From an uncultured Flavobacteriaceae bacterium (lineage in GTDB: Bacteria; Bacteroidota; Bacteroidia; Flavobacteriales; Flavobacteriaceae), in contig CALIIC010000060.1 in assembly GCA_938020445.1 (NCBI GenBank), positions 1-64,000 of the forward strand: a stretch of 64,000 nucleotides of DNA, in the 5' to 3' direction. The translations under genes and the position numbers were made by a program. Below, piece by piece: positions 40,698 to 48,244 of the stretch (its first letter is position 1; every line of letters starts with the position of its first letter). Under the pieces are notes generated by a model, which saw nothing but the letters and a program-made list of their open reading frames with translations, made no database searches and had not been told where the DNA came from.

Positions 40698-41798
40698 TTA
40701 GTTGTTGATCAGTCTGAACTCGGTTCTTCTGTTTGCCGCATGTTCCCTTTCGGTACAAGACACCCCTTCTCTACACCTGTTTTTTACTTTTGTTTCTCCA
40801 TACCCGTTGGCAACCAACAAACTAGAGTTAATCCCTTTGCTGATCAAGTAATCGGCAACTGCTTTGGCTCTTCTTTCTGAAAGATCTTGGTTTGAAGCAG
40901 CTTTTCCACGAACATCGGTATGAGATGCAATTTCTAATTTAACACCTGGATTTTGAGCTAAAACTGGCATTAATCGAGAATCGATAATACTACGCGCTTG
41001 GGAAGTTAAAGTAGCGCTGCCCAAATTCCAATTGATCGGAAGCGCCTGGTATTCCACCAAAGAACACTCAACCTCTTTCCAGGTTGTAAGCCCCCCTTTT
41101 TCTTTTAAAACTTCTTTTGTGACCGTCTTAGTAACAGCGGGTACGGTTTCCTCTATTGTATAGGCGTCCTTATCCAATACTGTCTTTGTAATTTCTTTAT
41201 ATTGCGCGGGGATAATTTCTTCCTCGACACGGGCCGCTTCTAAAAGTACCTGCTTAGTATACGAGGCACTTTTTGAACCTATAGGTGTTTTACTAGTACT
41301 AGCATCACCTGCCAGCGTAGTGGTTTCAATAGTGGTGAACTCGGCAGGGTAGCCTTTGTAACACCAATACCTGCAATCATCGGGGTTCCCAGAAGCACAA
41401 TCGGGGGCGACAGCACCTAATTCCCACTGTGCGTAGGCGGGTTTAATTTCGACGGTTTCAGAACTGGAACCAAAAGATGCCGGTGTAATGGAAAGTGTGT
41501 TTCCACCTTCTTTTGAAACATAGGTGACCGTTTCCGTCCCCCATTTTTCAGGAATCACTCTCAGTTTTTTACCTTCGGCCTTTACCATAACTCGTTCGGT
41601 GATGGTCTTAAAAGTTGCAGGTACTTTTTTCAAAACCTTGTAAGCTGGTTTTACTGTGAGGGTCACTGTCTCATTCACATAAACATCTGGGGTTGTACAA
41701 CGTACATAGCACTTTCCAGGCTCGGGGTTCGCTGGTAAATCTTGCGCATAGCTCATTGATGCCACAAATAGGGCACACAGGAATAATACTCTTTTCAT
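40698..41798 (-). CDS. OmpA-family outer-membrane protein with N-terminal repeats (366 aa)
   Basis: The signal peptide (VLFLCALFVASMSYAQ) precedes the mature part, which has a cysteine pair and several copies of a degenerate motif of the form PAxYKxITxxV (PATFKTITERV, PAEFTTIETTT, PAQYKEITKTV, PAVTKTVTKEV) over about 55-240. The C-terminal OmpA peptidoglycan-binding domain begins near 255: NWNLGSATLTSQARSIID, ASHTDVRGKAASNQDLSERRAKAV and a closing NRRTEFRL. It anchors the outer membrane to the cell wall. The repeats are the unusual part. Confidence 0.87.
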   Translation of the reverse strand: MKRVLFLCALFVASMSYAQDLPANPEPGKCYVRCTTPDVYVNETVTLTVKPAYKVLKKVPATFKTITERVMVKAEGKKLRVIPEKWGTETVTYVSKEGGNTLSITPASFGSSSETVEIKPAYAQWELGAVAPDCASGNPDDCRYWCYKGYPAEFTTIETTTLAGDASTSKTPIGSKSASYTKQVLLEAARVEEEIIPAQYKEITKTVLDKDAYTIEETVPAVTKTVTKEVLKEKGGLTTWKEVECSLVEYQALPINWNLGSATLTSQARSIIDSRLMPVLAQNPGVKLEIASHTDVRGKAASNQDLSERRAKAVADYLISKGINSSLLVANGYGETKVKNRCREGVSCTEREHAANRRTEFRLINN

Positions 41799-41998
41799 AA
41801 TAATGGTAGTGTTTAGAAATTAATAGTTATAGTTAATGTGTACCGAAGATACCAAATATTAAGATTATTAACATAATTTTAGCAATTTAATTTCACTATT
41901 TGAAGGGCAATCATTAATAAATGAAATACAGTTGCCCCTGCGCTTAAGAAGATTTCTAAAACTTCTTGATAAGGGTCTTTTAATAATCAGAAAGTGAA

Positions 41999-42006
41999 TA
42001 TCTTTA
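41999..42006 (+). promoter_or_regulatory. Promoter -7 box TATCTTTA (one mismatch)
   Basis: One base from TAnnTTTG, 19 nt before the YegP-like gene at 42026. Confidence 0.4.
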
Positions 42007-42025
42007 AGAACCAAAGAAATAGCGT

Positions 42026-42334
42026 ATGATAGAAGTAGTAAAAGAAACGGACAACACCTATCGCTTTCTGTTAAAAAGTGCAAATGGCCAGGCTGTTTTT
42101 AGCAGTGTTCCATTTGCCAATGAGGAAGAAATTACCAGTGTCATTTCAGAATTACAGCCTTTAATTCGTAAAGCGGGGGTCTTTGAGCGCAAAACAGATT
42201 ACGAAGGCAAGTTTTTGTTCAACCTAAAAAATTCAAATGGTGCCGCTATAGGCAATAGTCGTTTATTTGATTCTGAGGCCGGGATGGAAAATGGTATTAA
42301 AAATTTAAAAAAACAGATTACTGAACTCTCCTAA
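42026..42334 (+). CDS. YegP-family protein with two DUF1508 repeats (102 aa)
   Basis: Two tandem copies of the roughly 50-residue DUF1508 (YegP) motif: TYRFLLKSANGQAVFSS with PFANEEEI, then KFLFNLKNSNGAAIGNS with LFDSEAGMENGI. The family is small and cytoplasmic and its function is unknown. It is convergent with the threonine aldolase gene at a 9-nt distance. Confidence 0.85.
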   Translation: MIEVVKETDNTYRFLLKSANGQAVFSSVPFANEEEITSVISELQPLIRKAGVFERKTDYEGKFLFNLKNSNGAAIGNSRLFDSEAGMENGIKNLKKQITELS

Positions 42335-42343
42335 CGCAATCAA

Positions 42344-43372
42344 CTAGAGCGTTTGTAAAATTTTTAAGAAGGCCTCATGCTGGGTATCGGTATAATTTAG
42401 ATGCGTTACTATTCGCAATTTCCCCTGCCCCATACCAATGAGATGAATCTGTTTCTGGGCCAATTTTTCAACGAATGAGGAAGCGGCCATTTTCAACTCG
42501 TCTATTTCAAAAATAATAATATTTGTCTCTATGGGTTCTACTTTTTTGATAAAGGGCAATTGCTCTAAAACGCTCCCTATTTCGGCCGCTTTTTGATGGT
42601 CTTGTGCCAATCTCTCTAACTGATGGTCGAGTGCATATGTGCCTGCTGCGGCCAAAAAACCCGCTTGGCGCATACCACCTCCCAACACTTTTCGCACCCG
42701 CAGGGCCTCACCGACCAAAGTGCTGCTCCCTAACAATACAGAACCGACCGGACAACCCAAACCCTTACTTAGGCACACGCTTATGGTATCGAACAAAGCT
42801 CCATATTGTTGAGGAGATTCTCCTTTTTTTACCATGGCGTTCCACAACCGAGCACCATCAAGATGATAGGCTAAATCGTGCTTTTCGCAAACGGTTTTAA
42901 TTTTTTTCAATTCCTCGAAATCCCAACAGGCCCCTCCTCCCTTGTTCGTTGTATTCTCAATGCAGACCAAAGCAGTCTTAGGACTGTGGTAAAAATCTGG
43001 TGGATTGATGGCCGCTTCTACTTGTTCCGCAGTCATCATCCCTCTATGACCATCTATCAATTTACAAGAAACACCGCTATTAAAACTAACCCCACCACCT
43101 TCATAGTTATATACGTGCGCATATTTGTCGCAAATTAACTGTTGACCGGGTTGTGTATGCAAATTAATAGCGGCCTGATTGGTCATCGTACCTGTTGGGA
43201 AATAAAGTGCGGCCTCCATTCCGAACATTTTTGCCAGCTTATCTTCAAGTGCATTGATCGATGGGTCCGCTTTAAACACATCATCACCTACTTCAGCAGT
43301 CATCATTGCATCTAGCATTCCTGGGGTCGGTTTGGTAACCGTATCGCTAATTAAGTTGATTTCTATGCTCAT
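42344..43372 (-). CDS. ltaE: Low-specificity threonine aldolase (342 aa)
   Basis: PLP enzyme that splits threonine or allo-threonine into glycine and acetaldehyde. INLISDTVTKPTPGMLDAM is the standard opening, YFPTGTMTNQAAI binds the cofactor phosphate, HLDGARLWNA near 170-179 holds the PLP-contacting Asp and Arg, and SVCLSKGLGCPVGS carries Schiff-base Lys203. Length is normal for the family. Neighbours give no pathway hint. Confidence 0.92.
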   Translation of the reverse strand: MSIEINLISDTVTKPTPGMLDAMMTAEVGDDVFKADPSINALEDKLAKMFGMEAALYFPTGTMTNQAAINLHTQPGQQLICDKYAHVYNYEGGGVSFNSGVSCKLIDGHRGMMTAEQVEAAINPPDFYHSPKTALVCIENTTNKGGGACWDFEELKKIKTVCEKHDLAYHLDGARLWNAMVKKGESPQQYGALFDTISVCLSKGLGCPVGSVLLGSSTLVGEALRVRKVLGGGMRQAGFLAAAGTYALDHQLERLAQDHQKAAEIGSVLEQLPFIKKVEPIETNIIIFEIDELKMAASSFVEKLAQKQIHLIGMGQGKLRIVTHLNYTDTQHEAFLKILQTL

Positions 43373-43465
43373 TCAGGAACTCTTTATAGGGGTTATTTCA
43401 TTAAAATAGAATTGTCAGGAAATTGTAAAACTATCAGGACCTCCAAATTAAATAATCTATGTTTC

Positions 43466-45868
43466 TTAGTGAAAGCAATCCATCCCGATTGGCGAACCAT
43501 CTGGAATTTTAGGGCTTTCCAATACTTTAAACTGTTCGGGGTGCTTGTAGAAACTGTTGATTCTGCGAACCATTTCCTTTTTAGTACTGTTGCTCCCGGA
43601 GGTCATCATATCTATACTTAGTTTGTTCAGTTTTTCATTCGCGATCGCATTCACCTGTGGGTGCACCACTTTATGGGAAGCCAAATTCATAAGGTGGAAC
43701 AATACCCTAAAATTGATGTTTTGTTGAACTTCATTGAGGTATGGATCTTTATAATCCTTTTTCAAGGTTGCATTGATCAATTCATCCAATACTTCACCCA
43801 AACCAAGGTTCTTGGGGTAAAGGGCTTTCTGTTGAATTAATCTAGAAGCCCTCTCAGGGTGCAATAACAATGTCAAGGTCATATCGGCAGCCGTTTCAGG
43901 AGCGGAAAGCGCATCGAACGACACACCTGTTTTACCCTTGATCGATTCTCGGGTACGTCCGTAGCCAAATGCTCTTGGGGGAAACAAAGCTACTTTATCC
44001 TTGGGAATCGAAATGACCGATGCATCCAAGGTTTTTAGAATTGTAGCCAAGGCCTCTTCCTGCGTTTTTTTGTCGATGGTCGCTACAATAGTCTGCCCGT
44101 CACCTTTTACCGCATAGTTGTATTCCATTCCCCCAACAATTTTGGCAACACCTTCGGTTTGATAGCGATGAAAAAAGTACAACGGTACAAACACGTCCTC
44201 TAAAACAGTATTTGGCTCCCCAGTTCGGATATTATCAATCGAAAAGTTATCAATCGCAGTTTTCCGAACATTTAACATCGCCTCCAATTCTTGGCTAATA
44301 TTCTTTCCATTATCCCACAGATGCGCCAGCACATGGGCGCCTCCTTGAGGCCTGGCATCTTGATCCGTAATATAGCGTAATCCGCGTTTTTGCGCTTCCG
44401 ATAAAATGGCGTTTAGTCCTTCTTTCTCGGTAGTTCCTTTCGGGAAATTTGCATAAGAGTAGGCGACCGATACCTTATCCCATTCTCCTATACCTGTTGC
44501 ATAGGCATTGGAAAAGTCAATAGTTCCGTTGGCAACCGAAAACTGTGGGTGCGGATAATCCATTACAGAAGCTCTATCGTTGGTACTGGCAGCATAATTA
44601 TGTGCAAAACCAAGGGTGTGCCCTATTTCATGGGCAGATAACTGGCGTATGCGCGCCAATGCCAATGCAAGCATCGGGGCATTATTATCATTGCTTTCTG
44701 CAAAAGGCTTGTTCATCAAAGCTTGTGCAATTAAGAAATCTTGCCGAATGCGAAGGCTTCCCAGACTTACATGCCCTTTTATGATTTCCCCTGTGCGCGG
44801 GTCGGTAATACTGCTGCCATAGCTCCAACCCCTGGTAGACCGGTGTACCCATTGTATGACATTGTATCGGGCATCTAACGGATCGGCATCGTCGGGCAAG
44901 ATCTTTAACTGAAAAGCATCTTTGTAACCAATGGCCTCAAAAGCCTGGTTCCACCATTTTCCACCATCCAACAATGCTGACCGCACGGGCTCCGGAGTAC
45001 CATTGTCCAAATAATAGATAATGGGTTCAACGGCTTCGCTTACGGCGGCATTCGGATCTTTTTTCTCAAGTCGATGCCTTGTAATAAAGCGTTTTAATAT
45101 AGGGGCTTCCACCGGGGTGGCATAATCGTAATACATAAAAGGATACGACCCACTTCGCGGATCGAACTCCCTTTTTTGGTACCCATCATCGGGTAATTCT
45201 ATGAATGAATGGTGTTGGGCAACGGTCACCAGGCCTGAATTTGGCGCTACGGAACGAATATGAGAACCTTTGGCCTCCCCCTTAAATGTCAAAGTAATAT
45301 CGAACTCTATGTTCTTTGGAAATGCCTTGGTACGCTCTAAGGCCATGGCACTTTTCTCCTTGTCCAAAGAATAGCTTCCCTGTTGTGTTCGCTTTAGGCG
45401 CTGGGCTACTCCATGGGTATCTTGCATAAAGAAGTCGGAGATATCGATTATAAACTTGCCTCCCTTTTCTTCTTCAATCTTAAATGCGCCCAAAACGGAT
45501 TTTGCAAATGCCTGCTCCACCGATTTTTTCTCCAACGCATTATCGGTCAGTGCGCGGTACCGAAGGTTCGGCTGCACCAATAATAATTTGTTCCCGGCGC
45601 GTTGAAAGTACACCACCTGCTCGTTACCTAGTTGACCCCGATCAAGACCAATGTCATTGCTTCCAATACCGCTACTCAATGAAGAAACGTACAAAAATTC
45701 CTTTTCAAGTGCCGCTACTTCCAGATACACCTTATCGGTCTTGGCATCATAAAAGAAATCAAAAAACCCATTGAATTTTTTAAAATCTTTCTTTTTATCG
45801 GAAAACTGTCCAAATAGGTTTGTAAACGTAAAAAGCAACAAAAGAATGCAAAGGGAATGTCGTTTCAT
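43466..45868 (-). CDS. Exported zinc metalloprotease, DUF5117/DUF4953 type (800 aa)
   Basis: The signal peptide (HSLCILLLLFTFTNLFGQ) is followed by a DUF5117-like domain (GFFDFFYDAKTDKVYLEV, FLYVSSLSSGIGSNDIGLDRGQ) and a gluzincin/metzincin-like catalytic domain with HEIGHTLGFAH at 413-423. That motif provides three His ligands and the catalytic Glu of the HExxHxxGxxH class. The C-terminal DUF4953-type region follows. It acts in the periplasm or outside the cell; the substrate is unknown. It is a common, usually monocistronic Bacteroidota protein. Confidence 0.9.
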   Translation of the reverse strand: MKRHSLCILLLLFTFTNLFGQFSDKKKDFKKFNGFFDFFYDAKTDKVYLEVAALEKEFLYVSSLSSGIGSNDIGLDRGQLGNEQVVYFQRAGNKLLLVQPNLRYRALTDNALEKKSVEQAFAKSVLGAFKIEEEKGGKFIIDISDFFMQDTHGVAQRLKRTQQGSYSLDKEKSAMALERTKAFPKNIEFDITLTFKGEAKGSHIRSVAPNSGLVTVAQHHSFIELPDDGYQKREFDPRSGSYPFMYYDYATPVEAPILKRFITRHRLEKKDPNAAVSEAVEPIIYYLDNGTPEPVRSALLDGGKWWNQAFEAIGYKDAFQLKILPDDADPLDARYNVIQWVHRSTRGWSYGSSITDPRTGEIIKGHVSLGSLRIRQDFLIAQALMNKPFAESNDNNAPMLALALARIRQLSAHEIGHTLGFAHNYAASTNDRASVMDYPHPQFSVANGTIDFSNAYATGIGEWDKVSVAYSYANFPKGTTEKEGLNAILSEAQKRGLRYITDQDARPQGGAHVLAHLWDNGKNISQELEAMLNVRKTAIDNFSIDNIRTGEPNTVLEDVFVPLYFFHRYQTEGVAKIVGGMEYNYAVKGDGQTIVATIDKKTQEEALATILKTLDASVISIPKDKVALFPPRAFGYGRTRESIKGKTGVSFDALSAPETAADMTLTLLLHPERASRLIQQKALYPKNLGLGEVLDELINATLKKDYKDPYLNEVQQNINFRVLFHLMNLASHKVVHPQVNAIANEKLNKLSIDMMTSGSNSTKKEMVRRINSFYKHPEQFKVLESPKIPDGSPIGMDCFH

Positions 45869-45918
45869 TTTCTAATAGTTTAAATGATTCCTAAGAGGCT
45901 AAATTTATACAAAATTGA

Positions 45919-45948
45919 TTGCACAACCATAGTTAAGTCCTATTTTTG
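45919..45948 (+). promoter_or_regulatory. Promoter of prfB (-33 TTG and -7 TATTTTTG)
   Basis: TTG at 45919-45921, a 19-nt spacer and TATTTTTG at 45941-45948 fit the full Bacteroidota consensus. The start codon is at 45966. Confidence 0.6.
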
Positions 45949-45965
45949 CGGACAAATAAAATTCA

Positions 45966-47064
45966 ATGATTACAACAGATCATTACAAAGGTCTTTTAGA
46001 TCGCCTTGGTGCGTTAAGGAGGTATCTTTGACATCGATGCGAAACTTATCGAGATAGAAAACGAGCAAGAGAAAACACTTGCTCCCGATTTTTGGGATAA
46101 TCCTCAGGAAGCCCAGGCACAAATGCGATTCATTCAGTCCAAGAAAAAATGGGTCGATGACTACGGAGCCGCGGAAACGCTCATTGCCGATTTAGAGGTA
46201 TTGCTAGAATTTCACCAGGAAGGCGAGGTATCGGAGGAAGAAGTGCAGCTGCATTATGAGAAGACCCTGGCCTTGATTGAGCAGATGGAATTCAAGAACA
46301 TGCTGTCTGAAGAAGGTGATGAACTCACAGCCGTGTTGCAGATAACGGCCGGTGCCGGCGGTACCGAAAGTTGCGATTGGGCTTCGATGTTGATGCGCAT
46401 GTACATGATGTGGAGTGAAAAAAATGGTTTCAAAATCAAAGAACTCAATTACCAAGAAGGGGATGTGGCGGGCATTAAAACCGTTACCCTTGAAATAGAT
46501 GGGGAATACGCTTTCGGGTGGTTGAAAGGTGAAAATGGCGTGCATCGATTGGTGCGAATATCACCCTTTGATAGCAATGCCAAACGGCATACCTCCTTTG
46601 CTTCTATTTATGTGTACCCGCTGGTAGATGATAGTATTGAAATTGAGGTAAACCCCGCAGATATTGAAATTACAACAGCCCGCTCGAGCGGTGCAGGTGG
46701 GCAAAATGTAAATAAGGTAGAAACAAAGGTACAGTTGGTGCACAAACCTAGTGGTATTCAGATTTCTTGTTCCGATTCTCGTTCCCAGCACGATAATAGG
46801 GCCACTGCCCTAAAAATGTTAAAATCGCAGTTGTACGAAATTGAATTGCGTAAAAAGATGGAAGCACGCCAAGCCATTGAATCTTCAAAGATGAAAATCG
46901 AATGGGGATCACAAATACGTAACTATGTCATGCATCCGTACAAATTGGTCAAAGATGTACGAACAGCAGAGGAAACAGGAAATGTAGATGCGGTTATGGA
47001 TGGTGATATTGATCGATTTTTGAAAGCTTATCTTATGATGATGGGCCAAAAAGAAGAGGATTGA
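45966..47064 (+). CDS. prfB: Peptide chain release factor 2 with programmed +1 frameshift (365 aa)
   Basis: Release factor for UGA and UAA codons. Translation starts at 45966, and codon 22 is an in-frame TGA (46029-46031). The context AGG AGG TAT CTT TGA C is the classic autoregulatory site: a Shine-Dalgarno-like AGGAGG just before a slippery CTT next to the stop. Shifting by +1 gives [15 protein letters not shown] and an open frame to 47064. The [13 protein letters not shown] segment carries the stop-recognising SPF motif, and [13 protein letters not shown] carries the catalytic GGQ near residue 245. Low RF2 favours the shift, so the protein regulates its own level. Confidence 0.96.
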
Positions 47065-47206
47065 AATGGGCTTAAGGTTTACATAAAAAATAAATTCAAA
47101 CGCAATTGTCACATACAAATTCAAAAAGTTGCCAGACGAAAGACTGTTGCGCTGAACCATGAATGACTTAAGATATCGAGGGTACTGAAATTAATTCAAA
47201 CGCAAA

Positions 47207-47234
47207 TACCGAATACTGAATACTGAATACTGAA
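47207..47234 (+). repeat. Heptanucleotide tandem repeat (four units)
   Basis: Four units of 7 bp: TACCGAA once, then TACTGAA three times, ending 13 nt before the ArsC-like start codon. A 13-nt direct repeat, aattcaaacgcaa, also occurs at 47093-47105 and 47193-47205, exactly 100 nt apart. Confidence 0.8.
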
Positions 47235-47247
47235 AAAAACGCAACGT

Positions 47248-47592
47248 ATGATTAAAATATATCACAATCCACGCTGTCAGAAATCTCGAGAAGGTCTGGG
47301 TTATCTTGAGCAGTCGGGAAAAGAACACGAGGTCATCAAATACCTTGATAATGTGCCGACCAAAGATGAATTGCGACATATCATTGATTGCCTTGGTATT
47401 AAACCTGAGAATTTAGTGCGTAAAAATGAAGCAATTTGGAAAGAGAAGTTTAGAGGACGCCTACTCTCAGACGAGGAAGTACTTGATGCAATGATCGAAA
47501 ATCCCAAACTAATAGAACGCCCTATTGTAGTAAATGGCAACAAGGCCGTTATTGGAAGGCCTATGGATAAAATTGAAGCAGTATTGCGTTAA
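47248..47592 (+). CDS. arsC: ArsC-family (glutaredoxin-like arsenate reductase) protein (114 aa)
   Basis: Thioredoxin-fold protein of the ArsC family: IYHNPRCQKSREGL with active-site Cys10, then KYLDNVPTKDEL, VRKNEAIWKE and the closing ERPIVVNGNKAVIGRP, where the Arg needed for arsenate reduction is present. No arsenite exporter or ArsR regulator is nearby, so arsenic resistance is not supported by context; a Spx/YffB-like role is possible. A 7-bp tandem repeat lies directly upstream. Confidence 0.85.
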   Translation: MIKIYHNPRCQKSREGLGYLEQSGKEHEVIKYLDNVPTKDELRHIIDCLGIKPENLVRKNEAIWKEKFRGRLLSDEEVLDAMIENPKLIERPIVVNGNKAVIGRPMDKIEAVLR

Positions 47593-47659
47593 TGGAATCC
47601 AAACACCCCAATTGCGTCCCACCTTATCGGAAAGCGCTAGAAATCAGTTGAATAATCCC

Positions 47660-47726
47660 TATATTTGCCACTACAGATTTTTAACATGTTTTTAACCAAA
47701 AGGAGTTAAACCCTAGGCTAATTTTG
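47660..47726 (+). promoter_or_regulatory. Two -7 boxes upstream of the GY-rich exported protein
   Basis: TATATTTG at 47660-47667 and TAATTTTG at 47719-47726, both exact TAnnTTTG matches. The nearer one is 20 nt before the start at 47746, so it is the better candidate; the other would give an 80-nt leader. Confidence 0.45.
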
Positions 47727-47745
47727 ACATCGAACACTATATAAC

Positions 47746-48243
47746 ATGAAATTTAATAAAGGACTTTGGATTGCATTATTTACGGTTTTACTTTTTGGCA
47801 CCGAATTGCATGCCCAATTTGGCAATAGCGGAGGATATGGCTATGGCAGAGGAGGCTATGGACGTCGGGGAGGACTTGTACCGCACACCAAGGCGGAACC
47901 GGAACCACCCAAACCAAAAACGGCAGACGAAATTGTTGATGAAGAGATGCCAAATATTGCCGAGGCATTGGAACTCAATGATTTTGAAGTAGCCGTATTA
48001 AGTTCGATTTTGAAAAAATACGTGCAAGAACGTATTGAAATGCAGATATTGAAGTTGAGCCCTGATAAGATGCGAGAAGGTTATCAAAAGATAACCGAGC
48101 GACAGGACGCAGAATTGAAAGCCGGGTTGCCACTTGACAAATACGAAGCTTTTGTAGAAATGCAAAGCAAAGGAGTACAGGAGACAAAGCGGTTGAAGAA
48201 AAAAGAAAAACGAAAGAAAAAAAAGAAGAAAAACAAAGACTAG
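47746..48243 (+). CDS. Exported Gly/Tyr/Arg-rich protein with polylysine tail (165 aa)
   Basis: The signal peptide (LWIALFTVLLFGTELHAQ) is followed by a Gly/Tyr/Arg-rich stretch (GGYGYGRGGYGRRGG, about 28-42), a Pro/Lys linker, a helical core (about 60-145, LELNDFEVAVLSSILKKYVQERI) and a C-terminal run KKKEKRKKKKKKNKD. I know no family name. It ends one base before the TonB-receptor gene, so the two are co-translated and the product is probably an accessory of that outer-membrane protein. Confidence 0.72.
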   Translation: MKFNKGLWIALFTVLLFGTELHAQFGNSGGYGYGRGGYGRRGGLVPHTKAEPEPPKPKTADEIVDEEMPNIAEALELNDFEVAVLSSILKKYVQERIEMQILKLSPDKMREGYQKITERQDAELKAGLPLDKYEAFVEMQSKGVQETKRLKKKEKRKKKKKKNKD

Positions 48244-48244
48244 T

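Noticed and set aside
47207-47234. Possible CRISPR or minisatellite
   Set aside because: Unit of only 7 bp with no spacers; reported as a simple tandem repeat.
47794-47812. TTGGCACCGAATTGCA, a sigma-54-like match
   Set aside because: The -24/-12 spacing is one base short and it lies inside a coding region, in the signal-peptide codons.
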